Shown in pieces: positions 28,325-38,523 of a stretch of DNA of 49,220 nt. Every line of letters begins with the position of its first letter. The first letter of the stretch is position 1. The DNA comes from Halanaerobiaceae bacterium ANBcell28 (GTDB lineage: Bacteria > Bacillota > Halanaerobiia > Halanaerobiales > DTU029). Both the position numbers and the translations under genes were made by a program. A model generated the notes under the pieces. That model worked only from the letters and a program-made list of their open reading frames with translations. It was not told the origin of the DNA and ran no database searches. The DNA is taken from contig JBBJJH010000027.1 in assembly GCA_037623315.1 (NCBI GenBank), forward strand, positions 1 to 49,220, in the 5' to 3' direction.

Positions 28325-29190
28325 TGGATATTCTAGGTAAAAGAAAAATATGGTACAGTTTTTCTTCGGCATTAATAGTTATAGGTTTAATATTTTTAAT
28401 TTTCCAAGGCTTAAATTTTGGTATCGACTTTTTAGGTGGTACATTATTGGAATTTGGTTTTGACACACAGGTTTCCAATGAAGAAGCTAGAAGTATTATT
28501 GAAGAACTTGGTTATGAAGAAATAGTTGTTCGTCAAATTGTAGAAGATGAAATTCAGGGTGTATTAATAAGTATGCAGGAATTGGATCCTGAAGAAATGG
28601 TAAAAATAGAAAATGCATTTCAAGCAGAATATCCTTCTATAGAAGTTTTAAGAACAACCATGATTGGACCGGCAATAGGAAGAGAATTAATGATATATTC
28701 ATTGTGGGCACTTTTGCTTGCTTCGATTGCCATAATTATTTATGTAAGCGTTAGATTTGAATTTAGATTTGCAATTGTCGCTATAATTACACTTTTACAT
28801 GATGTTCTTATTACAATAGGTTTATTTGCACTACTTGGTAGAGAAGTAAATACAGCTTTTGTAGCAGCTTTATTAACGATACTTGGTTATTCTATTAATG
28901 ATACTATTGTTATTTTTGATAGAATTCGAGAAAATATGAAATTGTATAGAAATAAGCCATTTATTGAACAGGCAAATACTGCAGTTGTAGATACTTTGCC
29001 ACGTTCAATTAATACCTCTATGACTACATTGCTGGCAATATTAGCTATGTATCTATTTGGTGGTCCTGAGTTACAAACATTTATGTTAGCCTTGTTTATT
29101 GGTATGGCTGCTGGAACATATTCATCAATATTTGTAGCCAGTCCTTTATTAGTAACTTGGCAGGAAAAATTTTCTCCAGCTAAAAGATAA
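28324..29190 (+). CDS. secF: Protein translocase subunit SecF
   Basis: SecF (288 residues) pairs with SecD. It shows FLIFQGLNFGIDFLGGTLLE at the N terminus, a short P1-like domain, and the helices with GYSINDTIVIFDRIREN and the following RSINTSMTT motif. Length and motifs are typical. It shares one base with the secD stop and is closed by a strong terminator. Confidence 0.97.
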   Translation: MDILGKRKIWYSFSSALIVIGLIFLIFQGLNFGIDFLGGTLLEFGFDTQVSNEEARSIIEELGYEEIVVRQIVEDEIQGVLISMQELDPEEMVKIENAFQAEYPSIEVLRTTMIGPAIGRELMIYSLWALLLASIAIIIYVSVRFEFRFAIVAIITLLHDVLITIGLFALLGREVNTAFVAALLTILGYSINDTIVIFDRIRENMKLYRNKPFIEQANTAVVDTLPRSINTSMTTLLAILAMYLFGGPELQTFMLALFIGMAAGTYSSIFVASPLLVTWQEKFSPAKR

Positions 29191-29218
29191 ATACAAGAAA
29201 ATTTGAAGTAAATAATTG

Positions 29219-29245
29219 CCCCCTGTTAAAGTCAGGGGGTTCTTT
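29219..29245 (+). terminator. Intrinsic terminator after secF
   Basis: CCCCCTG (29219-29225) and CAGGGGG (29233-29239) form a 7-bp GC stem followed by TTCTTT. The T tract is interrupted but the stem is strong. Confidence 0.8.
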
Positions 29246-29277
29246 ATTAAATATATAATTTAACTAGAGGTGGTAAT

Positions 29278-30954
29278 GTGATTCCTAATATACCCAAACA
29301 TTATAGGCATTTTAAAAGATATAGGAAGATTGCAGAAGTGCTTTTAAAAAATGGTTTTGGTGTGATAGTAGAGAATCTTGATTTGATTAAATTTTTACCG
29401 TTTAAAAAAAGATTTAAAAAAGGTCAGGATAAATTAAATAGAAAGACAAGAGCTATAAGGTTACGAATGGTATTACAAGATTTAGGACCAACTTATATAA
29501 AGTTAGGTCAATTATTGAGTACTAGAGCAGATATTTTACCACCACATTATATTAAAGAACTAAGAAAATTACAGGATGATGTAGATGCAGTTCCTTTTTA
29601 TGAAATTGAGAACGTTTTAATTAATGAATTAGGATCAAATTATATGGATGATTTTTTAAGTGTAAAAAAAGATCCTCAAGCTACTGCATCAATTGCTCAG
29701 GTTCATCAAGCTGTCTTATCAAATGGAGAAGAGGTAATTTTAAAAATACAACGACCAAAAATTGATAAAATCATTGATGTTGATTTTGAAATATTAAGAA
29801 ATATAGTTTCGATAGCAGTAGAAAAAGGTATTATACCTGAATTCCTAAAACCAGAAAAGATATTAGAAGAATTTAGATTAAGTTTAAAAAAAGAACTTGA
29901 TTTTAAACGTGAAGCAGCTAATATTAATAAATTTACTAATAACTTTAATAATGAAAAGCGAATTATAGCACCAAGAGTATATGAGGATGTTTCTACTAGA
30001 AAGCTATTAGTTTTAGAGGAAATTAAAGGTATTAAACTTAGTGAAATTGATGAACCTCAAAATATAAATCTTGATCTAACAGAATTAGCAGCTATTGGGG
30101 CTAAGTCTTTTATGAAACAAGTTTTGATTGATGGTTTTTTTCATGCAGACCCACATCCAGGTAATATATTTTTAGTAAATAAAAATTGTCTTGCTTATAT
30201 AGATTTTGGTCTAATGGGACAACTGACAGAGGAAGACAAAGATAAATTAAGTGTGCTTTTTATTGCTGTTTTAAAACAAGATGTAAATATAATATCTGAT
30301 TTAATTTTGGAATTAGGAGATTTTGAAGAAGAGCTTGATCAAAGGAAATTCAAACTTGAAGTTCAGGATTTGCTAAATAGGTATTATGGAATAGAACTAA
30401 GAAATATAAATTTTATGACTGTAATAGATGATATAGAGCGTCTATTATTTAATTTCCATATTAGAATGCCAGAAGAGTTTTTTCTATTATTTAGGGCAAT
30501 TGGTTTAAACGAAGGTGTAGGTTATTTGCTTGATCCAAGCTTTAATATTATTGATGTAGCCAATGATTTTAGTAGGGAACTTATAAAAAACAAATTAAAA
30601 GCAGATCATATTTTTGAACGTATGTTACATAAATTTTGGGATTATCGAAGTATGACCAAAGGATTACCAAGGAAGTTTGTGAAATTATTAAATGATATAA
30701 TTAACGATGAATTCACAATACAGTTTAAACATATAAATCTAGAGCAACTAATGAATAAGATAGATATTGTTTCAAATAGGCTTTCTATTAGTCTTATCAT
30801 TTCTGCTTTAATTATAGGCTCATCTATGGTTTTACAGATAGATATGCAACCAGATTTTTATGGTTTTCCTTTGTTGGGTTTTTTAGGTTTTAGTATAGCT
30901 GGAATTATGGGTTTATGGCTAGTTATATCAATATTTAGATCAGGAAAATTTTAG
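29278..30954 (+). CDS. ABC1/UbiB/AarF-family atypical kinase-like protein
   Basis: The 558-residue product is a UbiB/AarF-family protein. It shows YIKLGQLLSTRADILP, the alanine-rich ATASIAQVH nucleotide loop, FFHADPHPGNIF and YIDFGLMG, with two C-terminal hydrophobic helices (about 500-555). In proteobacteria UbiB supports ubiquinone synthesis. No quinone genes are visible here, and in Bacillota its substrate is unknown, so a lipid-handling ATPase role is only inference. GTG 29278 follows AGAGGTGG. Confidence 0.92.
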   Translation: MIPNIPKHYRHFKRYRKIAEVLLKNGFGVIVENLDLIKFLPFKKRFKKGQDKLNRKTRAIRLRMVLQDLGPTYIKLGQLLSTRADILPPHYIKELRKLQDDVDAVPFYEIENVLINELGSNYMDDFLSVKKDPQATASIAQVHQAVLSNGEEVILKIQRPKIDKIIDVDFEILRNIVSIAVEKGIIPEFLKPEKILEEFRLSLKKELDFKREAANINKFTNNFNNEKRIIAPRVYEDVSTRKLLVLEEIKGIKLSEIDEPQNINLDLTELAAIGAKSFMKQVLIDGFFHADPHPGNIFLVNKNCLAYIDFGLMGQLTEEDKDKLSVLFIAVLKQDVNIISDLILELGDFEEELDQRKFKLEVQDLLNRYYGIELRNINFMTVIDDIERLLFNFHIRMPEEFFLLFRAIGLNEGVGYLLDPSFNIIDVANDFSRELIKNKLKADHIFERMLHKFWDYRSMTKGLPRKFVKLLNDIINDEFTIQFKHINLEQLMNKIDIVSNRLSISLIISALIIGSSMVLQIDMQPDFYGFPLLGFLGFSIAGIMGLWLVISIFRSGKF

Positions 30955-30963
30955 GAGGTAATC

Positions 30964-32025
30964 ATGAAGTTTTGGAGCGAATTAACAAAAAAATTAGATC
31001 CATATGTACCTGGAGAACAACCAAAAGATAAGAAATATATTAAATTGAATACTAACGAAAATCCATTTCCCCCTTCTCCTAAGGTTATTAAAGCAATAAA
31101 AAAAGCCAGTAATGATGATTTGCGATTGTATCCAGACCCTGAATGCGAAGATTTTAAAAAAAAATTGGCTAAATATTATGGAATAAAGGAGAAAGAAATA
31201 TTTGTTGGAAATGGTTCTGATGAGGTACTAGCTTTTTCATATATGGCTTTTTTTAATCCAGGTAAGCCTATATTATTTCCAGAAATAACTTATAGTTTTT
31301 ATCCGGTATATTCAAAGTTATTTAATATTGATTATAAGAATGTAGTAATGAATGATGATTTTACTATTGATATTGATTGTTTTTCAAAGGAAAATGGAGG
31401 CATTATTATTGCTAATCCTAATGCACCTACAGGTATCTATCTTTCCTTGGATAAAATAAAAATTATTTTAGATAAGAATAAATCAAGTGTAGTAATTATA
31501 GATGAAGCTTATATTGATTTTGGAGGAGAGTCAGCTATTAATCTAATAAATGATTATCCTAATTTATTAGTAATACAGACTATGTCTAAATCTAGAGCTC
31601 TTGCTGGCATGAGAATTGGCTTCGCATTTGGAAATGAGAATTTAATTAATGCTTTAGATAGCGTGAAAAATTCTTTTAATTCTTATACAATGGATAGATT
31701 AGCTTTGGCAGCAGCAGAAGCATCTTTAGCTGATCAAGATTATTTTATGCAAAGAAAAAATGAGCTTATTCAAATTAGGGAAAGTCTAATTAAAGAACTT
31801 AGTGAATTGGGCTTTGTAGTATTACCTTCTAAAACAAACTTTTTATTTATAAGTCATCCGAATTTTGCTGCAGAAGAAATCTTTAATTATATGAGGGAAA
31901 ATGGTGTATTGCTTAGATATTTTAAAGATAAAAAAATTGATAACTATTTACGAGTCTCTTTAGGTACAGCTGAAGAAATGAATAAATTTTTATTAAAAAT
32001 AAATGAGTATCTTAAAAAGAGATAG
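30964..32025 (+). CDS. hisC: Histidinol-phosphate aminotransferase
   Basis: This 353-residue class II PLP aminotransferase matches HisC: LNTNENPFPPSP, YPDPECEDF, GNGSDEVL, NPNAPTGIYL, IIDEAYIDFGG and the PLP lysine in MSKSRALAGMRIGFA. HisC converts imidazole acetol phosphate to histidinol phosphate. No other his biosynthesis gene is nearby, so the member could act on aromatic amino acids instead. ATG 30964 follows AGGAGG 9 bases after the kinase-like gene. Confidence 0.88.
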   Translation: MKFWSELTKKLDPYVPGEQPKDKKYIKLNTNENPFPPSPKVIKAIKKASNDDLRLYPDPECEDFKKKLAKYYGIKEKEIFVGNGSDEVLAFSYMAFFNPGKPILFPEITYSFYPVYSKLFNIDYKNVVMNDDFTIDIDCFSKENGGIIIANPNAPTGIYLSLDKIKIILDKNKSSVVIIDEAYIDFGGESAINLINDYPNLLVIQTMSKSRALAGMRIGFAFGNENLINALDSVKNSFNSYTMDRLALAAAEASLADQDYFMQRKNELIQIRESLIKELSELGFVVLPSKTNFLFISHPNFAAEEIFNYMRENGVLLRYFKDKKIDNYLRVSLGTAEEMNKFLLKINEYLKKR

Positions 32026-32108
32026 ATATATTGTAGCCTTTCTTAACTTACTATTTTTACTAGCAGGAAATTAACGATTTGTACGGAATAAGTATTATGG
32101 TGATAAAA

Positions 32109-34568
32109 ATGCTAAGAAAACAATGGACTGTAAAAAAAAGCAATGATATTATAGAGTTTAATGATATTAATCCTATACTGATGCAAATTTTAGCCCAAAG
32201 GGGAATAGATACAAAAGAAGAAATAAAAAGTTTCCTATATGGAGATGAAAAGAATCTAGAAGACCCCTTTTTATTAGTAGATATGGATCATGCAATAAAT
32301 AGGATAATTACTGCAATTGAAAATAATCAAAAAATAATTGTCTTTGGAGATTATGATGTTGATGGTATTAGTTCTACTGCTTTGCTTTATACTTACTTTA
32401 AGGAAAAATTTAATTATAAACTTGATTATTATCTACCTGATCGTCAAAGAGAGGGTTATGGACTAAACTTAAATGCTATTAATTCTTTTATAAAGGATTC
32501 TTATGATTTATTAATTACCGTTGATTGTGGTATTACTGCTCTTAATGAAGTAAGCTATGCTTCTGCTAATGGTTTAGATGTAATTGTGACTGATCATCAT
32601 CAAGCAGCAGATGAATTGCCGGAAGCACTAGCAGTGATAGACCCGCATCGAGATGATGATGCTTACCCTTTTAAAGATTTTGCTGGTGTGGGAGTAGCAT
32701 TCAAGCTATGTCAAGCATTAGAATATAAAGTTGAATCCACTTATTATTCTAGTTTACTTGAAGAATTATTAGAAATTGTAGCTCTAGGTACTGTAGCAGA
32801 TATCGTACCCTTAAAGGGAGAAAATAGAATTTTTGTAAAAAAGGGTCTTGAAATTATAAATAAAAAACCCAATACTGGTCTGAAAATGTTAATAGATTTA
32901 CTAGGATTGAACAATAAGAAGATTAGTACTGGTCATATTGCTTTTATGCTAGCTCCTCATTTAAATGCAGCTGGCAGGATAGCTAATCCAGAAGAAGGTA
33001 TAAAATTATTAATTGAAAGAGATAATGATAAAGCAAAATCAATTGCATTGAATTTGCGTAAAGCTAATCAAAAAAGGCAGGATATAGAGAAGAGGATTTT
33101 TGAAGAAGCTAAAGAGATGGTTGAAGAGATGGATTTAGAAAAGGAAAAAGCAATAATTCTGGCTTCTGATAAATGGCATCATGGTGTGATAGGAATTGTT
33201 GCATCAAAAATAGTTGAACTATATTATCGCCCAACTATTTTAATAGCTATAGATGGACACATAGGAAAGGGTTCTTGTCGTAGCATTAAGTCTTTAAATA
33301 TCCATAAGGCACTATTGGAGACTTTATCTTATCTTGAAAGTTTTGGAGGCCATAAAATGGCTGCCGGTTTATCTATAGCTCCGAATAAAATTGATGAATT
33401 CAGAGAAATATTTAATAATTATTTAAACAATAAATTGACAGATGAAGATTTAATAGCAGAAATGAAAGTGGATGCTGTTCTTGAGGTAAGTGATATTACA
33501 AATAATTTTTATAAAAACTTAAGTCAACTGGAACCTTATGGTATGGCAAATTCACGTCCGAAGTTTGTCTTACTAAATACAAATATAGATAAAGCATATC
33601 CAGTTGGTAAAGAAAAGAAACATATTAAATTTTTACTTGAAAATAAATTGAATGGCATCGGTTTTGGTTTTGGCGATTATCATAAACAGTTTCTCGAAGG
33701 AAAAGTTGATATAGCTTTTCATTTAGATATTAATACCTGGCAGAATCAGAAAAATTTGCAATTGTGTCTAGAGGATTTTAAAATCAGAGAAGATCTTAAT
33801 ACACACCCAGTATATTTTGAAACGAGAGAAATTAAAATTGCTGATAAAAGGGGTTGCCAAAATCATAGCATTTATATAAAAAAATTAATGAACTTAGGAA
33901 AAAAAGTATTATTATATGCAAATGATTTAAGATTAATAGATATTTTGAAAAAAGAAATAGATGAAAAATATTTTTTTACTGCAGATAAATCTGAAGATCT
34001 TAGACTATTTGAAGAAAGAACTAAGGGATTAGTTATTGTAACACCTTCAAGTGATTTAAATTTATATGGTGTAAATATAGACGAATTTGTTTTTTCCTCA
34101 ATGCCGTTCTCACTAAAGGAAATGAAATCATTAATAAATAAATTTGAACTTGAAAGACTAAATATGCATTTGATTTTTACCGAAGAGAGTATTGAAGTTA
34201 ATTGTAAAATAATAAAAAACAGTTTACCTTCTGCGGAATATTTAAGAGAGTTTTATTATTATACAAAAACATTTCTTAATAAGAGTGTATCAATTGATCA
34301 ATTACATCAATTTATAAAAGATAGAAAGAAGATAAGGTGTAATAAAACAATCTTAAAATATAGTATTAAAATTTTGAATGAATTAGGTCTTATAAAAATA
34401 AATAATAATAGTATTAAAATATCAAGAGAAGCTAATCGAAAACTGGACTTATCAAGTTCTATCAGTTATAATGAAATTATTGATAAAATTAAACAGTTTG
34501 ATGAATTAAAAGAGATAATGTTGCAAAAAGATTTATTTCCTTTGATATCAAAAATTAGCTTTAGATAA
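32109..34568 (+). CDS. recJ: Single-stranded-DNA-specific exonuclease RecJ
   Basis: RecJ (about 819 residues) is a 5'-3' exonuclease. DHH motifs are clear: FGDYDVDGISS, TVDCGITA, VTDHHQA and ALGTVADIVPL, followed by DHHA1 with GGHKMAAGLSI and an OB fold. The last 250 residues form the RecJ C-terminal domain seen in Gram-positive members. The start is uncertain: ATG 32109 with GGTGA 5 bases before it gives a normal amino terminus, while ATG 32097 and TTG 32079 are in frame. The gene is complete. Confidence 0.94.
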   Translation: MLRKQWTVKKSNDIIEFNDINPILMQILAQRGIDTKEEIKSFLYGDEKNLEDPFLLVDMDHAINRIITAIENNQKIIVFGDYDVDGISSTALLYTYFKEKFNYKLDYYLPDRQREGYGLNLNAINSFIKDSYDLLITVDCGITALNEVSYASANGLDVIVTDHHQAADELPEALAVIDPHRDDDAYPFKDFAGVGVAFKLCQALEYKVESTYYSSLLEELLEIVALGTVADIVPLKGENRIFVKKGLEIINKKPNTGLKMLIDLLGLNNKKISTGHIAFMLAPHLNAAGRIANPEEGIKLLIERDNDKAKSIALNLRKANQKRQDIEKRIFEEAKEMVEEMDLEKEKAIILASDKWHHGVIGIVASKIVELYYRPTILIAIDGHIGKGSCRSIKSLNIHKALLETLSYLESFGGHKMAAGLSIAPNKIDEFREIFNNYLNNKLTDEDLIAEMKVDAVLEVSDITNNFYKNLSQLEPYGMANSRPKFVLLNTNIDKAYPVGKEKKHIKFLLENKLNGIGFGFGDYHKQFLEGKVDIAFHLDINTWQNQKNLQLCLEDFKIREDLNTHPVYFETREIKIADKRGCQNHSIYIKKLMNLGKKVLLYANDLRLIDILKKEIDEKYFFTADKSEDLRLFEERTKGLVIVTPSSDLNLYGVNIDEFVFSSMPFSLKEMKSLINKFELERLNMHLIFTEESIEVNCKIIKNSLPSAEYLREFYYYTKTFLNKSVSIDQLHQFIKDRKKIRCNKTILKYSIKILNELGLIKINNNSIKISREANRKLDLSSSISYNEIIDKIKQFDELKEIMLQKDLFPLISKISFR

Positions 34569-34601
34569 ATATATTTTATCCGAGTATTAGGAGGAGCAAT
34601 A

Positions 34602-35114
34602 ATGGACTTAAAAAAGATAATTAGAGATATACCAGATTTTCCCAAAGAAGGAATTGTATTCAAAGACATTACTACCCTTTTGAAAGATGCAGATGCTTTT
34701 AAAGAGACAATTGATCAGCTAGTTGATCGTTATAAAGATTATGATTTCAACTATATAGCTGGAATAGAAGCTCGTGGTTTTATATTTGCAGCACCTTTAG
34801 CATTAGCTATGGGTAAAGGCTTAATTCCTATTAGGAAAGTAGGTAAATTACCCGGGGAAACGATTACTGCAAGTTATGATTTGGAATATGGTAGTAATGC
34901 TGTAGAAATGCATAAAGATGCCTTGAAAAAAGGAGACAAGGTTTTACTAGTAGATGATTTATTGGCTACAGGAGGAACAGTAGCCGCTGCTGTAGATTTA
35001 ATAGAAGAACTGGGAGCTAAAGTTTTTAGTATAGCTTTTTTATTAGAACTAGAATTTCTAAATGGGAGAGAGAAGTTACAAGGTAAAGAAGTTTTTTCCT
35101 TGTTAAAGGAGTGA
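34602..35114 (+). CDS. apt: Adenine phosphoribosyltransferase
   Basis: Apt (170 residues) makes AMP from adenine and PRPP. It starts with IRDIPDFPKEGIVFKDI, has GIEARGFIFAAPLA, and the PRPP motif VLLVDDLLATGGT. ATG 34602 follows AGGAGG. The recJ-apt-rel-dtd order is conserved in Bacillota. The 33-base gap to recJ and the 10-base gap to rel suggest one operon. Confidence 0.98.
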   Translation: MDLKKIIRDIPDFPKEGIVFKDITTLLKDADAFKETIDQLVDRYKDYDFNYIAGIEARGFIFAAPLALAMGKGLIPIRKVGKLPGETITASYDLEYGSNAVEMHKDALKKGDKVLLVDDLLATGGTVAAAVDLIEELGAKVFSIAFLLELEFLNGREKLQGKEVFSLLKE

Positions 35115-35124
35115 AGTTCTATTC

Positions 35125-37281
35125 ATGGACTTAGGACAACTTAAAAAACAAATAAATATATATATGGATAAACCAGAATTATCAATTATAGAAAAGGCAT
35201 TTACTTATGCAGAAAAAGCACATAGGGGTCAATATAGGATTTCAGGTGAGCCTTTTGTAGAACATCCGTTAGGTGTTGCTCTTATTTTAGCAGAACTTGA
35301 ATTAGATATTATTTCTATTGTTGGGGCCCTTTTGCACGATGTAGTAGAAGATACTAAAGTTAGTAGTAAGGATATAGCAAAAGAATTTAGTGAAGAGGTT
35401 GCTCTTTTAGTAGATGGTGTTACAAAGTTAACTAGACTAAAATTTAAAACTAAAGAGGAACAGCAGGCTGAAAGTTTACGCAAAATGTTTATAGCTATGG
35501 CTGAAGATATAAGGGTAATATTGATAAAGCTGGCAGATAGACTACATAATATGCGTACGTTGAGTTATATGAGTATTGAAAAGCAAATTGAAAAAGCTAA
35601 AGAAACTCTAGAAATATATGCGCCTTTGGCTCATAGACTGGGTATTTCCCGCTTAAAATGGGAATTAGAAGACCTATCATTTCGTTTTTTGGATAAAGAT
35701 ATGTATTATGAAATCGCTAAAAAGGTTGCTGCTAATAGGGCTCAAAGGGAAAAAGATATTCAAAAGGCAATAGAAATATTAGGAGAGAGATTTTCTGAGA
35801 GTCAGATAGAAGCTGAAATTTATGGTAGACCAAAGCACTTGTATAGTATATATCAGAAAATGAAACGTAAAGAGATTGACTTTAATGAAATATACGATCT
35901 AACAGCTATTAGAATCTTAGTGGATTCTGTGCGTGAATGTTATGAGGTCCTGGGTATGGTACATGAAATATGGAAGCCTATACCAGGGAGGTTTAAAGAT
36001 TATATAGCTATGCCAAAGTCAAATATGTATCAATCTTTACATACAACTGTAATTGGTCCAAATGGAGATCCATTAGAAATACAGATAAGGACACCAGAAA
36101 TGCATAGGACAGCTGAATATGGTATTGCTGCTCATTGGAGATATAAAGATGGTAAAAGTAAAGATGATTCTTTTGAGGAGAAACTTTCCTGGTTAAGACA
36201 GTTATTAGAGTGGCAAAAGGATTTACAGGAACCTCAGGAATTTATGGAAACTTTGAAAATTGATTTATTTGAAGATGAAGTATTTGTCTTCACTCCTAAA
36301 GGTGATGTTGTTTCACTTCCAAAAAAAGCTACCCCTGTGGATTTTGCTTTTCATATCCATACTGAGGTAGGATTAACTTGCGTAGGTTCTAAAGTGAATG
36401 GTAAAATAAAACCTTTAGAATATCGTTTGAAAAATGGAGATATTGTAGAGATTCAAACATCTAAAAGCAGTAATGGACCTAGTCGTGATTGGTTGAAATT
36501 TGTAAAAACCTCTAAGGCTAGAAGTAAAATCAAACACTGGTTTAAACAACAGGCTAGAGATGAGATAGTTCAACGAGGAAAAGATATGATCGAAAAGGAA
36601 ATGAAGAAGCGTCATATCGAATTGAAGGAAAGTGAAAAGCAAGAAGAATTTCAACGAATAGCTCGAAAATTAGGAAAAAATAATGCAGATGAATTGTTAG
36701 AAATGATAGGCTATAGTCAGGTTGGGACTCAACAGGTTATTAATAATTTAAAAGTTGTTAAGGAAGAAAAAGAATTAACCGTTGATAAAATGAAGGGTAT
36801 GGTTAGGCAAAGTCCCAAAAAATCAACAGATAAAGGTGTTAGAGTTAAAGGTGTTGATGATTTATTAGTTAGGATAGCCCAATGTTGCAATCCTGTTCCA
36901 GGAGATAATATAGAGGGTTTTATAACTAGAGGACGAGGTGTTTCTATTCATAGAGCTGATTGTCCCAATTTGTCTGTTCTTATAGAAAATGATAAAGAAA
37001 GGTTAATTGAAGTGGATTGGGATAGTAAGCGCAATGAATCCTATAAAGTTAATTTAAGTATTGATGCATTTAACAAAAAGGATTTATTAAATGATATTAC
37101 AAGTTTAATCAAAGATGAAGAAGTTAACCTATCTTCGGTAATTGCACGTACTGATAAATATAATAGAGCACATATTGAATTGTCATTAGAGTTAAGTAGT
37201 TTAGAACATATGCGCGATATAATTAAGAAAATTGACCATATACCAGGAATTTTATCTGTCGAAAGAAGCAAACCTACTTAA
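35125..37281 (+). CDS. rel: Bifunctional (p)ppGpp synthetase/hydrolase (Rel)
   Basis: This 718-residue RSH protein makes and degrades (p)ppGpp. The hydrolase HD domain has H71-D72 in GALLHDVVEDT. The synthetase domain (about 235-315) shows RPKHLYSIYQKMKRK, GRFKDYIAMPKSN and YQSLHTT. A TGS domain (about 385-445), a cysteine-containing region (AQCCNPVPGD) and a C-terminal ACT domain follow. Both active sites look intact, so it is a bifunctional long form. ATG 35125 follows AAGGAGTGAAG. Confidence 0.98.
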   Translation: MDLGQLKKQINIYMDKPELSIIEKAFTYAEKAHRGQYRISGEPFVEHPLGVALILAELELDIISIVGALLHDVVEDTKVSSKDIAKEFSEEVALLVDGVTKLTRLKFKTKEEQQAESLRKMFIAMAEDIRVILIKLADRLHNMRTLSYMSIEKQIEKAKETLEIYAPLAHRLGISRLKWELEDLSFRFLDKDMYYEIAKKVAANRAQREKDIQKAIEILGERFSESQIEAEIYGRPKHLYSIYQKMKRKEIDFNEIYDLTAIRILVDSVRECYEVLGMVHEIWKPIPGRFKDYIAMPKSNMYQSLHTTVIGPNGDPLEIQIRTPEMHRTAEYGIAAHWRYKDGKSKDDSFEEKLSWLRQLLEWQKDLQEPQEFMETLKIDLFEDEVFVFTPKGDVVSLPKKATPVDFAFHIHTEVGLTCVGSKVNGKIKPLEYRLKNGDIVEIQTSKSSNGPSRDWLKFVKTSKARSKIKHWFKQQARDEIVQRGKDMIEKEMKKRHIELKESEKQEEFQRIARKLGKNNADELLEMIGYSQVGTQQVINNLKVVKEEKELTVDKMKGMVRQSPKKSTDKGVRVKGVDDLLVRIAQCCNPVPGDNIEGFITRGRGVSIHRADCPNLSVLIENDKERLIEVDWDSKRNESYKVNLSIDAFNKKDLLNDITSLIKDEEVNLSSVIARTDKYNRAHIELSLELSSLEHMRDIIKKIDHIPGILSVERSKPT

Positions 37282-37406
37282 TATAAAGTCTTAAGTATGG
37301 AATTATTACTTTGGATGAAGTCTTTTTTATAATAGCCAATGAGAAAAAGCTTCGCAGAGACCTGCTATACTTTAAGGAGTTAAATTTTAAGCAAAGGAGT
37401 GATAGA

Positions 37407-37856
37407 ATGAGAGCTGTCATACAAAGAGTAAAAAGAGCATCAGTATCAGTTGAAGAAGAAATTATAGGCAAAATAGATAGTGGTATTTTATTATTTTTAG
37501 CAGTAGGTAATGGTGATACGACTGATGATGCAGATTATCTTTTAGAAAAAATAATAAATCTAAGGATATTTGAAGATAGTGAAGGGAAATTAAATTTATC
37601 AGCTAAAGATTTAAACAAAGAAATATTAATTGTATCTCAATTTACTCTGTATGGTGATTGCCGAAAGGGTAGAAGGCCAAGCTTTTCTTCAGCAGCTTCC
37701 CCTGGAACTGCCTTTAAAATGTATGATTACTTTATTGAACAAGCAAATAAGACCAGTTTGAAAATTGAAACTGGGGAATTTCAAGCAATGATGGAAATAG
37801 ACATTCTAAATCATGGTCCGCTAACACTTATGTTGGATAGTAATAAAGAATTTTAG
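37407..37856 (+). CDS. dtd: D-aminoacyl-tRNA deacylase
   Basis: Dtd (149 residues) removes D-amino acids from tRNA. It begins MRAVIQRVKRASVSVEE, with SQFTLYGDCRKGRRPSF and the cross-subunit Gly-cisPro in NHGPLTLML (usually NDGPVT). ATG 37407 follows AAAGGAGTG (37393-37401). The frame is open back to 37311 with another ATG-like start, but that extension has no family match. Position after rel is the normal arrangement. Confidence 0.96.
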   Translation: MRAVIQRVKRASVSVEEEIIGKIDSGILLFLAVGNGDTTDDADYLLEKIINLRIFEDSEGKLNLSAKDLNKEILIVSQFTLYGDCRKGRRPSFSSAASPGTAFKMYDYFIEQANKTSLKIETGEFQAMMEIDILNHGPLTLMLDSNKEF

Positions 37857-37865
37857 GAGGTAAGA

Positions 37866-38465
37866 ATGGATATATATACAATTCCTATAGGCTTTAATCT
37901 CACGAATTGTTATTTGGTAAAATTTAATGATAATCATGGGATAGTGATAGATCCAGCGGATAATGGAGATAAAATATATAATTATATTGAAGAGAAAGAA
38001 ATAATTATTAAAAGAATTATATTAACACATGGCCATTTTGATCATATAGGGGCAGTTGATTATTTAAGAAAAAAACTTGATGTTCCTTTAAGTATACATA
38101 GCCTAGATAATCCATTACTCTTAGATCCTCAAAAAAATCTATCTTTTATGTCTATGAATCCTATTAAGATTTCACCTGCCGATAATTTACTAGAAGATGG
38201 AGATATAATTTCAAACTTTGAAATTATACATACAGCTGGGCATACGCCAGGTGGCATTACTTTATATAATAAAGAAAATAAGGTTTTATTTACAGGAGAT
38301 ACAATTTTCAAAAATAGTTATGGCCGCACTGATTTTCCAGGAGCTAATCAAGAAACATTATTTAATTCTATAGAGAACTTGTTAAAATTAGATGGAGATA
38401 TTACTATATATCCAGGCCATGGTCCAAAAACAAGTATTGGTGAATTCAAACAATTTTTTTATTAA
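37866..38465 (+). CDS. MBL-fold metallo-hydrolase (glyoxalase II-like)
   Basis: The 199-residue protein is a short metallo-beta-lactamase-fold hydrolase. The binuclear metal motif THGHFDHIG is at about 57-65, with later histidines in HTAGHTPGG and PGHGP, and the bridging aspartate in FTGDTIF. It lacks the C-terminal substrate domain of classical glyoxalase II. Proteins of this type follow dtd in many Clostridia. ATG 37866 follows AGGAGG 9 bases after dtd. The substrate is unknown. Confidence 0.9.
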   Translation: MDIYTIPIGFNLTNCYLVKFNDNHGIVIDPADNGDKIYNYIEEKEIIIKRIILTHGHFDHIGAVDYLRKKLDVPLSIHSLDNPLLLDPQKNLSFMSMNPIKISPADNLLEDGDIISNFEIIHTAGHTPGGITLYNKENKVLFTGDTIFKNSYGRTDFPGANQETLFNSIENLLKLDGDITIYPGHGPKTSIGEFKQFFY

Positions 38466-38466
38466 G

Positions 38467-38495
38467 TTGACATTTTTTTAAGAATAAGATAAAAT
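38467..38495 (+). promoter_or_regulatory. Promoter for the parvulin-like/TPR gene
   Basis: TTGACA (38467-38472), a 17-base spacer and TAAAAT (38490-38495) lie just after the MBL gene and 29 bases before the next ATG. Confidence 0.78.
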
Positions 38496-38523
38496 TAATA
38501 AAGATTAGAAAAGGAGTGAAAAT

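Noticed and set aside
37311-37406. Extended N terminus of dtd
   Set aside because: The family starts at MRAVIQRV, preceded by AAAGGAGTG; the upstream residues are not conserved in the family as far as I know.
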